A DNA stretch of 64,000 nt from Verrucomicrobiota bacterium (GTDB taxonomy: Bacteria; Verrucomicrobiota; Verrucomicrobiia; Opitutales; Opitutaceae). The notes beneath the pieces are model-generated. The model worked only from the letters and a program-made list of their open reading frames with translations. It was not told the origin of the DNA and did no database searches. Positions 1 to 8,441 of this stretch are shown here, piece by piece (position 1 is the stretch's first letter; each line of letters opens with the position of its first letter). The stretch covers positions 62,001 through 126,000 of the forward strand of contig JAEWQP010000030.1 in the NCBI GenBank assembly GCA_023399155.1, written 5' to 3'. The position numbers and the translations under genes are program-made.

Positions 1-804
1 CCCTTCGACCTGCTGCTGCAATTCGCGCGCCGTGCCGATCTCGCCGGCCGACTTCAGCTCCGCAACGGCTTTGGCCGTTTCCGTTTCGGCCGACTTGGCC
101 CGCGCGCGCGCCTCCTCGGTCTCCCGCCACGCAGCCGCCAGTTCGCGGGCCAGCCGGTCCGCGTTGGCCCTGGCGGTAGCACCCGCCTCCATCTGCTCGG
201 CCAGCCGGTCGATCAGGACAAGTTCAGATTCCGCGGGAAGCACCAGCGTCTCCACCGCCGGGGCCGCCGCAGTGCTCCCGTCGAGCGATCCACCAAAAGC
301 GGATGCCGTGGCGGGCGTCAGTGTATCCACCACGCGCCAACCATCGCCCTCGGAAATGAGCACCTCGAGCTTGCGGGTCTTTCCCGTGCCCGACACTCGC
401 TCCAGAAATCGCTCGCGTCCCGCCTGCAGCGGCGTCCAGACGAGGCCGCGATCGCCCCCGTTGACCGTGGCACCGATGAAGTACTCCGAGGTTCCGGTCT
501 CGGCCGTGACGATACGCAGGAAGCGGGGACCGCGCGGCACGATGGCGACCTGGACCGTGCGCAAGGTGCCCTCGCCGCCGATGATCACCTCGGCACGGAC
601 GACGTCGCCCTCGTCCCAGTAGCGGCGGGCCGAGGACACGGCCTTGGGAAGTGGCTCTCCGGATACGCCCCGCGAGACCTCGCCTGACCACTCGCCGAGC
701 AGGGCGGCCACGGGCTCGGCCGGCGAGCCGAGAAGGGAAGACGCCGCGAACGCGGCGAAAGCCAGGAAAAGGAACGGGACGGCGATACGATGCGGGTGGG
801 GCAT
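1..804 (-). CDS. Hypothetical exported coiled-coil protein (partial at window edge)
   Basis: An open frame of 268 codons runs from an ATG at 804 off the left edge without a stop. The N-terminus (MPHPHRIAVPFLFLAFAAFA) is a typical signal peptide with a short hydrophobic stretch. Residues about 30-190 contain beta-type sequence with aromatic and charged residues. Residues about 205-268 are rich in Ala, Glu and Arg with heptad-like spacing, suggesting a coiled coil. The codons show the strong third-position G/C of its neighbours, which supports it as real. I do not recognise the family. It lies downstream of, and on the same strand as, the helicase gene, with a gap of about 120 bases. The C-terminal part is outside the window, so size and function are unknown. 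Confidence 0.75.
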   Translation of the reverse strand, partial: MPHPHRIAVPFLFLAFAAFAASSLLGSPAEPVAALLGEWSGEVSRGVSGEPLPKAVSSARRYWDEGDVVRAEVIIGGEGTLRTVQVAIVPRGPRFLRIVTAETGTSEYFIGATVNGGDRGLVWTPLQAGRERFLERVSGTGKTRKLEVLISEGDGWRVVDTLTPATASAFGGSLDGSTAAAPAVETLVLPAESELVLIDRLAEQMEAGATARANADRLARELAAAWRETEEARARAKSAETETAKAVAELKSAGEIGTARELQQQVEG

Positions 805-926
805 GGTCCGTGGCTGGGCTGGGCGCGACCGGTCCGATGGGCAGGTGAGGGAGCAGGCGGGCGACCGGGCGCTCCCTGATGCCTACGGCGCGGCGGGCCG
901 GAATGCAAGGCCGAGGCACGACGGGC

Positions 927-3410
927 TCACCCGAATCGCAATCGATGATCGACGCGCCGCGTCTGCGCGGGTGTGAGCGGCGGCAGGTCCCCGAGCACCG
1001 GTCGCAGATGGTGCGCCGCGACATAGTGCACCGCGGCGGCCTGGAGTTGTCTCCAACGCGTCCACTCCAGATCCGGAGCATGCGCCGTGTGGCGGAGCAG
1101 GCTGTGCCACTCCAGCCGCGCGCGCTCGACATCGCCGGGCCGAAGCTCGCCTGCATAGAGCCCTTCCGGCGGACGCCCACCCGTCATGGCCAGCACTTCC
1201 GCGGCCCCATCGCCATATTGCGGCGGAAGCCCGCGCTCGAGGTAGCCCTCGTGCGTGGCATCGTCGTAGGTCGACCGGCACACCGCCCCGAGGCGGCTGC
1301 TCTTGCCGGCATGTTCGTCAAACCGATGTCCGGCGCGCAGGTTGGCAAGATCGTGCAGGAGCGCCTCGATGTCGTAGCTTTCGTCCTCGAGCGCCGCGGC
1401 GACGGCCAGCCCCTCGCCGTTGTGGAAAAAGCTGAACACCCGCCCGCGCCGGGTCGGCACGCCGCGCGCATCGATCAACCCGAGCTGGAGCCAGGCCGAG
1501 GCGGGCGAGCGGCTCCGGCGCAGTTCGCCCTCGCACACGCTCAGCTGGTCGCAGCCCAGGCACTCCACAGGATAGGCCTTCCTTTCCGGCGGCGCGATCA
1601 ACCAGGCCCCAAGGCTGTCGCGAAACGCCTCCACCGGGACGTGACCGTAGTCGACGCGCGCGGCCACCATGTCATGGCGTTCCACAAGTTCCTCGATCCT
1701 TCCCCCGCCGGAAAGCGCGGGCACGAGGGGCAGCACGCGGGCGCGGAAAGTGGCGTCGTCGATCCCGCGCGTCCAGCGAATCATGTCGTTGAGATCCGGG
1801 TACGCCGCCGCCAGCGCGCGACGCACCGGTTTGACCGGGACCAGCCGCCCGGGCTCACCGCCCGTCCCGTCGCGCGTGCGGACGGCGAGTTGAACTTCGC
1901 GGCCGTAGCGGCGCTCGCGCCCGCGACCGAGCCGGCAGACCTGCCCCACCCCGCGGCCCTGCAGCGACTCCGCCCCGGACAGCGCCGCCCGCCACTGTTC
2001 GCCAACGAGGCCCAGCGCGGAGCCAAGCGGCACGCATTCCGCGGCGGGACGCGGCTCCCACAGGCCCCGCGAGTTGAGCATCTCGACCACCTCGGGACGT
2101 GCGTGGCGGGCCCGGGCGCTGTCGATCATCAGCCCGCAGGCGCGCGGCCCGGTGGCCAGGCAATGCTCCACCCCGAGCGCCACGCGTTGCGGGCTGAAGA
2201 GCCGGTCGCAGAGCGCGACTGCCGCGGCAAAGGGATCGTCGCCCGCCGCTGCCGCAGCGTGCATGACCGCGATGAGGCCGGGCCATTCGACCGTGGCGGC
2301 ACGGCGCACGTGCAGCGGCCGCGACTCCGCGAGCCGCGGCCGGTCGGGGGCGACGAGCACATAGCCGACCTCGTCGAGCCCGCGGCGACCGGCGCGGCCG
2401 AACATCTGCAGGAGTTCGTCGGGGCGGATCAGGCGCTGAATGCTGCTCACCGTGTATTCGGTTTCCGTGACAAGCACGGAGCGCATGGAAAAGTTGATCC
2501 CCGCGGCCAGGCCGGTCGTCGCGACCACCGCGCGCAGCTGTCCCGCCTTGGCCAGGGGTTCCACCAGCCCGGCGCGCTGCGCGTAGCCCAGGCCGCTGTG
2601 GTGAAACGCGACCCGGGTCTTGAGCAGCCGGGCGAGCCGGTCGCCGGCAAGTTGTTCCTGCTCACGTGTCAATACGAGCGGGTCGAGCACGGGCAGCGCG
2701 GCGGCGAGATGCCGCGCCATCTGCTCCGCGGCCTTGCGCTGCGGAGCAAAAACCAACACCGGCCCGAGGTTCGCCAGCAGCGCGCGCGCGACCATCCGCG
2801 GCCAGAACCCGCGCACCACGGCGGGCACCCGGTCGGTCAGCGACTCCAGCCAGACCTCCTCCAGCGGCACCGGCCGCTGCGGATGGTGCACGAGAACGGC
2901 GTCGCGGCCGAGCCGCTGCAGCCATGCATGCACGTCCGCGGGATTTCCCACGCTGCCGCTGAGCAGCAGGAGTTGCGTGCCCGGCGGGGCGAGCGCAATC
3001 GCCAGCTCGTAGTTCGTGCCCCGGATCGGATCGGCGAGAAGCTGGTACTCGTCGATCACGAGCAGGGCCGGTCCCGTGCGCTGGAGGAAACGGCCCTTCT
3101 GCGTCTCAAGCGTCGCCACGACGACCGGGGCGCCGAGATTGTCGGCGACGTCGCCGGTTGCGATGCCCACGTTCCAGCCGCGGGCGCGCCATTCCGCGAG
3201 CTTGTCGTTGGCCAGAGCGCGCGTCGGCACTGTATACACGGCCTGGCGACGCCAGCCGCGCTCGACGAGGATCTCGAAGATGTGCGTCTTGCCGGCCCCG
3301 GTCGGCGCGTGCACGACCACGTCCTTTCCGGCATCAAGCGCGCGCACCGCATCCTGCTGCCACAGATCGGGGATGCGCAGCGTGGCGGAGATGCCGTCGA
3401 ACGGATTCAC
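927..3410 (-). CDS. Ski2-like DEAD/DEAH-box helicase
   Basis: Superfamily 2 ATP-dependent helicase of 827 residues from the GTG at 3410. Walker A (APTGAGKT) is at residues 35-42, the Walker B motif is DEYQ at 120-123, motif III-like LLLSGS follows, and the C-terminal RecA domain ends in the GRAGRRG motif VI, characteristic of Ski2/RecQ-like helicases. The tail of about 450 residues is not a standard helicase domain and carries a C-x2-C-x5-C cluster near residues 613-625 that could bind metal. The frame stays open upstream to 3776, but that part translates a low-complexity purine tract, so the GTG just before NPFDG is preferred. Substrate and role are not deducible; RNA or DNA unwinding is known for the superfamily. 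Confidence 0.85.
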   Translation of the reverse strand: MNPFDGISATLRIPDLWQQDAVRALDAGKDVVVHAPTGAGKTHIFEILVERGWRRQAVYTVPTRALANDKLAEWRARGWNVGIATGDVADNLGAPVVVATLETQKGRFLQRTGPALLVIDEYQLLADPIRGTNYELAIALAPPGTQLLLLSGSVGNPADVHAWLQRLGRDAVLVHHPQRPVPLEEVWLESLTDRVPAVVRGFWPRMVARALLANLGPVLVFAPQRKAAEQMARHLAAALPVLDPLVLTREQEQLAGDRLARLLKTRVAFHHSGLGYAQRAGLVEPLAKAGQLRAVVATTGLAAGINFSMRSVLVTETEYTVSSIQRLIRPDELLQMFGRAGRRGLDEVGYVLVAPDRPRLAESRPLHVRRAATVEWPGLIAVMHAAAAAGDDPFAAAVALCDRLFSPQRVALGVEHCLATGPRACGLMIDSARARHARPEVVEMLNSRGLWEPRPAAECVPLGSALGLVGEQWRAALSGAESLQGRGVGQVCRLGRGRERRYGREVQLAVRTRDGTGGEPGRLVPVKPVRRALAAAYPDLNDMIRWTRGIDDATFRARVLPLVPALSGGGRIEELVERHDMVAARVDYGHVPVEAFRDSLGAWLIAPPERKAYPVECLGCDQLSVCEGELRRSRSPASAWLQLGLIDARGVPTRRGRVFSFFHNGEGLAVAAALEDESYDIEALLHDLANLRAGHRFDEHAGKSSRLGAVCRSTYDDATHEGYLERGLPPQYGDGAAEVLAMTGGRPPEGLYAGELRPGDVERARLEWHSLLRHTAHAPDLEWTRWRQLQAAAVHYVAAHHLRPVLGDLPPLTPAQTRRVDHRLRFG

Positions 3411-3504
3411 AGGCCACGCAGTGTGTCGCGTCCCGCGATGGCCGCAAGGGTCGATCCGCCTTGATGGCGGCGTGCGATTGCGATCCGGGAGCCTTTCGCT
3501 TGAA

Positions 3505-3614
3505 TCGTTCTCATTCTCTTTCTCGTCCGCAGTTCGTGGAGCGAGCCGGCGGGTCGCAAGGCGGCGAGGAGAGGAGCAGAACGGGAACGAGAACGAGAAA
3601 GAGCAGGAGAACGA
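3505..3614. repeat. Imperfect inverted repeat of purine/pyrimidine simple sequence
   Basis: A 22-base pyrimidine arm at 3505-3526 and a 22-base purine arm at 3593-3614 are reverse complements at 19 of 22 positions. The spacer is 66 bases. The purine arm lies in a longer tract of GAACGA/GAAAGA units (3568-3616). It sits upstream of the helicase gene. The string GAACGAGAACGAGAAAGA at 3585-3602 recurs exactly, in reverse complement, at 11735-11752. Confidence 0.7.
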
Positions 3615-3690
3615 GGATGGCGTTGCTGCGCGGAAGCTTTTCGAGGGCGGGCCTCCGCGTAGTTTACAGGTGATGACGCTCCACCCAGAA

Positions 3691-3729
3691 AACGAAGGAC
3701 CCGCGGACCTTATGGGTCCACGGGTCCTT
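3691..3729 (-). terminator. Rho-independent terminator after the SWIB gene
   Basis: A stem of about 15 base pairs (AAGGACCC...GGGTCCTT, 3695-3729) with a 4-base loop follows the stop of the SWIB gene by 25 bases. On the minus strand it is followed by CGTTTT, a short U tract in RNA. Confidence 0.7.
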
Positions 3730-3753
3730 CCAATCGCTGTATCTGAAAATCGG

Positions 3754-4023
3754 TTACGAAAGGTGACCGCTGACAAGCTTGGTCATCTCGAACATCGAAA
3801 CGGACGACTTGCCGTTGAAGACGGGCTTCAACTTCTCGTCGGCGTTGATCTTCGTGCGGACCTTCGCGTCCTGCAGCTTGTTCTTCTTGATGTAGTCCCA
3901 GATCTTCTTGGTGATTTCGGTCCGGGGCATCGGCTTCGCGCCGACAACTGCGGCGAGCTTCTCATCCGGGGTAACCGGCTTCATGAAAGCAGCGTTGGGT
4001 TTCCGAGCAGATTTTTTTGGCAT
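3754..4023 (-). CDS. SWIB/MDM2-domain protein
   Basis: Small protein of 89 residues from the ATG at 4023; the frame runs on to 4086 but that stretch looks non-coding. A basic N-terminus (MPKKSARKPNAAF) leads into a SWIB domain covering nearly all the rest, with the typical pattern of LAAVVG, a PRTEITKKIWDYIKKN helix, an IN-D-KLKPVF segment and a final helix. SWIB domains are known from eukaryotic SWI/SNF subunits and from Chlamydiae and other bacteria; the bacterial role is thought to be DNA-associated but is poorly known. It is a single-gene unit with a terminator behind it and a promoter region holding three phased GAGGGAA boxes. Family assignment is firm, function is inference. Confidence 0.9.
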   Translation of the reverse strand: MPKKSARKPNAAFMKPVTPDEKLAAVVGAKPMPRTEITKKIWDYIKKNKLQDAKVRTKINADEKLKPVFNGKSSVSMFEMTKLVSGHLS

Positions 4024-4050
4024 ACGGACTCGTGAATTAGCTGCGTCCCA

Positions 4051-4105
4051 GAGGGAATCAAGCAAATCCCCCGAGGGAAAATGCATGATTTACGAGGGAA
4101 AATGC
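4051..4105. promoter_or_regulatory. Three phased GAGGGAA boxes upstream of the SWIB gene
   Basis: GAGGGAA occurs at 4051-4057, 4074-4080 and 4095-4101. The latter two are part of an identical 13-base repeat, CGAGGGAAAATGC, at 4072-4084 and 4093-4105. Spacing is 23 and 21 bases, close to two helical turns. The nearest box is 28 bases upstream of the start codon. A regulator binding one DNA face is an inference. Confidence 0.5.
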
Positions 4106-4178
4106 GTTGGAAACCGCATGGATTGACGTCCCGGCCAGCCCGAACGCGCACCGAAGGGGAGGCGGAAACCCGTCGCGA

Positions 4179-5387
<1,209 letters not shown>

Positions 5388-5405
5388 GGCGGATCGAGCG
5401 TCGTG

Positions 5406-6209
5406 TCAGGAAGCGGCGCCGGCAGTCAGTTTGGCGGCGGCTTCGGCCGCAAGAAGGCGCTTCATCTCCGCGTCCGCGCGGGCACGCGCGGCCACCGGCT
5501 CATCGCGCACCACGCGTCCGTCGCGCATCACGATCGTGCGCTTGCAGAACTGCGCGATGTCGAGCTCGTGTGTGACCATCACGAGCGTGATGCCCTGCTC
5601 GTTCAGACGCTGGAATACGCCCATGACCTCGACCGACGTCTTGCTGTCGAGGTTCCCGGTCGGCTCGTCGGCCAACACGACCTGCGGGCGGTTGACCAAC
5701 GCGCGGGCCACGGCGACGCGTTGCTGCTGGCCGCCGGAGAGCTGGCTGGGAAAATGCCCATGGCGGTCGGCGAGCCCGACGATGTCGAGCGCCTGCATCG
5801 CGCGGTCGCGCATCTCCCGGGCGCGGATGCGCGGATGGGCGTAGAGCATCGGCAACTCGACATTCTCCAGCGCGGTCGTGCGCGAGAGCAGGTTGAATCC
5901 CTGGAAGACGAACCCGAGCTTCTCGTTGCGGATGTCGGCGCGCTCATCGCGATCGAGCGCCGATACGTCCACGCCGTCGAGCAGGTAGCGACCGCGGGTC
6001 GGACGGTCGAGGCAGCCAATGGTGTTCATCAGGGTCGACTTGCCCGAGCCGCTCGCACCCATCACGGCGACGAACTCACCCGGCATGATGTCGAGCGAGA
6101 CGCCGCGAACGGCGTGCACCTCGATCTCGCCCGAGCGGTAGACCTTGTGGATCTCCTCGAGGCGGACCACGGCCCGCGCGGCGGCGGGACTGGTGGAGGC
6201 GGTGGCCAT
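5406..6209 (-). CDS. MacB-type ABC transporter ATPase
   Basis: ATP-binding subunit of 267 residues. Walker A GASGSGKST is near 51-59, the Q-loop is FQGFN, the signature is LSGGQQQR, Walker B is VVLADEPTGNLDS and the switch histidine is in MVTHE. The LolD/MacB-like motif ADEPTGNLDS identifies the mechanotransmission branch rather than an importer. The protein has an Ala-rich extension of about 15 residues at each end. It is spaced 18 bases from the permease and 6 bases from the upstream adaptor gene, so the three are co-transcribed. Confidence 0.94.
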   Translation of the reverse strand: MATASTSPAAARAVVRLEEIHKVYRSGEIEVHAVRGVSLDIMPGEFVAVMGASGSGKSTLMNTIGCLDRPTRGRYLLDGVDVSALDRDERADIRNEKLGFVFQGFNLLSRTTALENVELPMLYAHPRIRAREMRDRAMQALDIVGLADRHGHFPSQLSGGQQQRVAVARALVNRPQVVLADEPTGNLDSKTSVEVMGVFQRLNEQGITLVMVTHELDIAQFCKRTIVMRDGRVVRDEPVAARARADAEMKRLLAAEAAAKLTAGAAS

Positions 6210-6215
6210 GACGGG

Positions 6216-7616
6216 CTAGAATCGGCGCATGCCGAGCGGGTTCGCCCCACCCCGGCCGGATGCGCCGGCGGGCGCGATGAAGCTCGTGACCACCACGTCC
6301 TTCTCCTGCAGTCCTTCGATCACCTCCGTGGCGGAGCCGTCGGTGATGCCGAGCTTGACCGCGACTGCTTCGATCTTCGGAACGGGTCCGTCCTGAATCA
6401 GGCGGTACACCGTCCGCGTCACGACGGTGGGCGCCCCGGGGCGCGCGCCTCCCTCGCTCCGGCGGCCCGCGCGCAGGCCAGCCTCCGGAAGCTGGATGCC
6501 ACGCTCGGTCGCGAGCTGCCGCGCCTTCGCGATGATTTCCGGCGACGGCCGGCCGGACGCCGGATCCCAGCCGGCTTCGCGCATCAACGCCTGAAAAGTC
6601 TCGCGCGGATCGCCACCCTCCGCGTTGGCGTGCTTCTGCGGCGCAGGGGCCGCGCCGGCCGCCCCCGGCGCGGGTGGAAGAAACGAGTCCGGCACGCGCA
6701 CGCGCAACGCGGCGTTGGGCAGGCGCAGGGCATCGTCGCGGCGTTCCACGATGATCTCCACGTTGGCCGTCATCCCGGGCTTCAGCTTCAGCTGCTCGTT
6801 GGACACCTCGATGATCGTGGCGTAGACCACCACGTTTTGCGACGTCACGGGCAGATTGCGGATCTGGATCACGTGCCCGCGGAACTTCTCACCGGGAAAG
6901 GCATCCACCGTGAACTCGACCGCCTGGTCCACCTTCACATTGCCGATGTCGGCCTCGGCCACGGCGGCGTTGATCTGCATCCTCGTGAGGTCGTTCACGA
7001 TCGTGAAGAGCGTGGGCGCGTTGAGCGAGGCTGCGACCATCTTGCCCACATCCGCAAGCCGATCGATGACGATGCCGTCGATCGGCGCATAGAGCGTGCA
7101 GCGGCTGAGGTCGGTCCTGCGGCTCTCGAGCGCCGCCTCACGGATCTTGATCTGCACCTCGGCCTGCTCCAGCTGGGCCTGGATCTCGTCCAGGTCGGAC
7201 TGCGAGACCAGGTTCTGCCTGGAGAGCTTGAGTGAACGTTCGGCGTTGGCGCGCACCAACCGGTGGTTGGCCTTGGCGTTGAGCAGCTCGTTTTCCGCCT
7301 GCACGACGGCCGCCTCGTAGGTCGCCGGGTCCAGCCGCGCCAGGACGTCGCCCTGCTTCACCGGCGTGTTGTAGTCGACCAGCACCTCCACGATGCGGCC
7401 GGAAATCTGGCTGCTGACGTCGGTCTTGATCATCGTCTCGAGCTGGCCCGTCGCCGTGACCGCCTGGGTGACCGAGCCACGCTGCAGGGCCGCCGACTGG
7501 ATGCGCGGGGGTTCGGTGCGCTTGCCGCGGAGGAAATACCAGCCGCCAAATCCAATGCCCGCGAGGACGATCAGGATGAGTATTGCCGAGCCGTAGCGAG
7601 AGCGGGAGCGCGCCAT
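6216..7616 (-). CDS. MacA/HlyD-type periplasmic adaptor
   Basis: Membrane-fusion protein of 466 residues and first gene of the export operon. An N-terminal anchor (about 10-29, ILILIVLAGIGFGGWYF) precedes a biotinyl-lipoyl half-motif (SGRIVEVLVDYNTPVKQGDVLARLD), a helical hairpin (about 95-160), the second lipoyl half (YAPIDGIVI) and beta-barrel and membrane-proximal domains. A Pro/Ala-rich insertion of roughly 100 residues (about 310-400) is larger than in E. coli MacA. The adaptor bridges the MacB-like pump to an outer-membrane channel. It is divergent from the ECF sigma gene at 7902, so regulation by that sigma factor is conceivable, but no TGAAAC-type promoter was seen facing this gene. 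Confidence 0.92.
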   Translation of the reverse strand: MARSRSRYGSAILILIVLAGIGFGGWYFLRGKRTEPPRIQSAALQRGSVTQAVTATGQLETMIKTDVSSQISGRIVEVLVDYNTPVKQGDVLARLDPATYEAAVVQAENELLNAKANHRLVRANAERSLKLSRQNLVSQSDLDEIQAQLEQAEVQIKIREAALESRRTDLSRCTLYAPIDGIVIDRLADVGKMVAASLNAPTLFTIVNDLTRMQINAAVAEADIGNVKVDQAVEFTVDAFPGEKFRGHVIQIRNLPVTSQNVVVYATIIEVSNEQLKLKPGMTANVEIIVERRDDALRLPNAALRVRVPDSFLPPAPGAAGAAPAPQKHANAEGGDPRETFQALMREAGWDPASGRPSPEIIAKARQLATERGIQLPEAGLRAGRRSEGGARPGAPTVVTRTVYRLIQDGPVPKIEAVAVKLGITDGSATEVIEGLQEKDVVVTSFIAPAGASGRGGANPLGMRRF

Positions 7617-7829
7617 GAGATTGAGTGTCAGGGAGAAAGGCTGTCAGCCGAGTGAGACGATCCGACACGGGCAGCGGTTTCAAAAATGCTGGGAACGCGT
7701 CGGCGCGCCGTCCTTGCGGCAGGTGCCTCACACCGTCTCGAAGCGCTCCCGCCAGCGCTCGAGCCAGCCGGCACGCGGCACCCCGCCACTTCGGCGTCGC
7801 AGGCATTCGCAAAAGACTTCAGGATCGAG

Positions 7830-7857
7830 TGAAACCCGCGCGCCCCGGCGACGTATC
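7830..7857 (+). promoter_or_regulatory. ECF-type promoter (TGAAAC-N16-CGTATC)
   Basis: TGAAAC at 7830-7835 is followed after exactly 16 bases by CGTATC at 7852-7857. This equals the known ECF consensus (for example SigW TGAAAC-N16-CGTA). It ends 45 bases before the sigma factor gene, which is the position expected for autoregulation. No other good promoter is evident in this intergenic region. Confidence 0.7.
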
Positions 7858-7901
7858 TAATAAAAGCAACGTTCACCCGTATCAGGAGCAGAAACGACAC
7901 C

Positions 7902-8441
7902 GTGAATCCGGACACTCAAGCCGCGAAACACAGTCAGCATGAACAAGCTCCTTTCGTGCGCTCGGCGGTCGAGCGTTACCAGGCGCAACTCCTGCGCTAT
8001 GCCACCCGTCTGCTTGGAGATCCTGACCGCGCCCGCGATATCGTCCAAGACACCTTCCTTCGTCTCATGGCCCAGCCCGTGGCGGAGGTCGAAGGTCATC
8101 TCGCGGAGTGGCTTTTCACCGTCTGCCGCCACCGTGCCTTCGACGTCCACCGCAAGGAGGTCCGCATGACGCGCTTCGAAGAGGGTGAGGCCGAGCGCGT
8201 CACCGCCCACGAGCCGCGCCCCGGCACCTCGCTGGAAAATGCCGAGACCCACGCCGCGATCGTTCACCTGATCGATCGCCTCCCGCACAACCAGCAGGAA
8301 GTCATCCGGCTGAAGTTCCAGAATGGATTCAGCTACAAGGAAATCAGCCGGATCACGTCGCTCTCCATCGGGAACGTGGGCTTCCTCATCCACACTGCCA
8401 TCCACACCTTGCGCCGCGAATGGGCGGCCCAGCCGAAATGA
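7902..8441 (+). CDS. RNA polymerase sigma factor, ECF family
   Basis: Sigma-70 family protein of 179 residues from a GTG start. Region 2 (about 25-90) holds LLRYATRLLGDPDRARDIVQ and the DVHRK promoter-melting segment; region 4 (about 115-175) holds LPHNQQEVIRLKFQNGFSYKEIS followed by the recognition helix. There is no region 3, as usual for ECF factors. The downstream gene starts inside its stop codon (ATGA at 8438-8441), so the two are translationally coupled, the usual sign of a sigma/anti-sigma pair. The upstream TGAAAC-N16-CGTATC promoter suggests positive autoregulation. The signal sensed is unknown. Confidence 0.95.
   Translation: MNPDTQAAKHSQHEQAPFVRSAVERYQAQLLRYATRLLGDPDRARDIVQDTFLRLMAQPVAEVEGHLAEWLFTVCRHRAFDVHRKEVRMTRFEEGEAERVTAHEPRPGTSLENAETHAAIVHLIDRLPHNQQEVIRLKFQNGFSYKEISRITSLSIGNVGFLIHTAIHTLRREWAAQPK

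Noticed and set aside
879..3464. 861-codon open frame on the plus strand
   Set aside because: It is antisense to the helicase; the translation is rich in Arg, His, Pro and Gly without domain motifs. It is a by-product of strong third-position G/C.
3411..3776. 122-codon N-terminal extension of the helicase
   Set aside because: It translates the purine/pyrimidine inverted repeat into Ser/Phe-rich low complexity; the GTG at 3410 is directly before the conserved part.
7628..7915. 95-codon minus-strand frame between the adaptor and ECF sigma genes
   Set aside because: It has no motif, overlaps the ECF promoter and has a mixed composition unlike the neighbouring genes.
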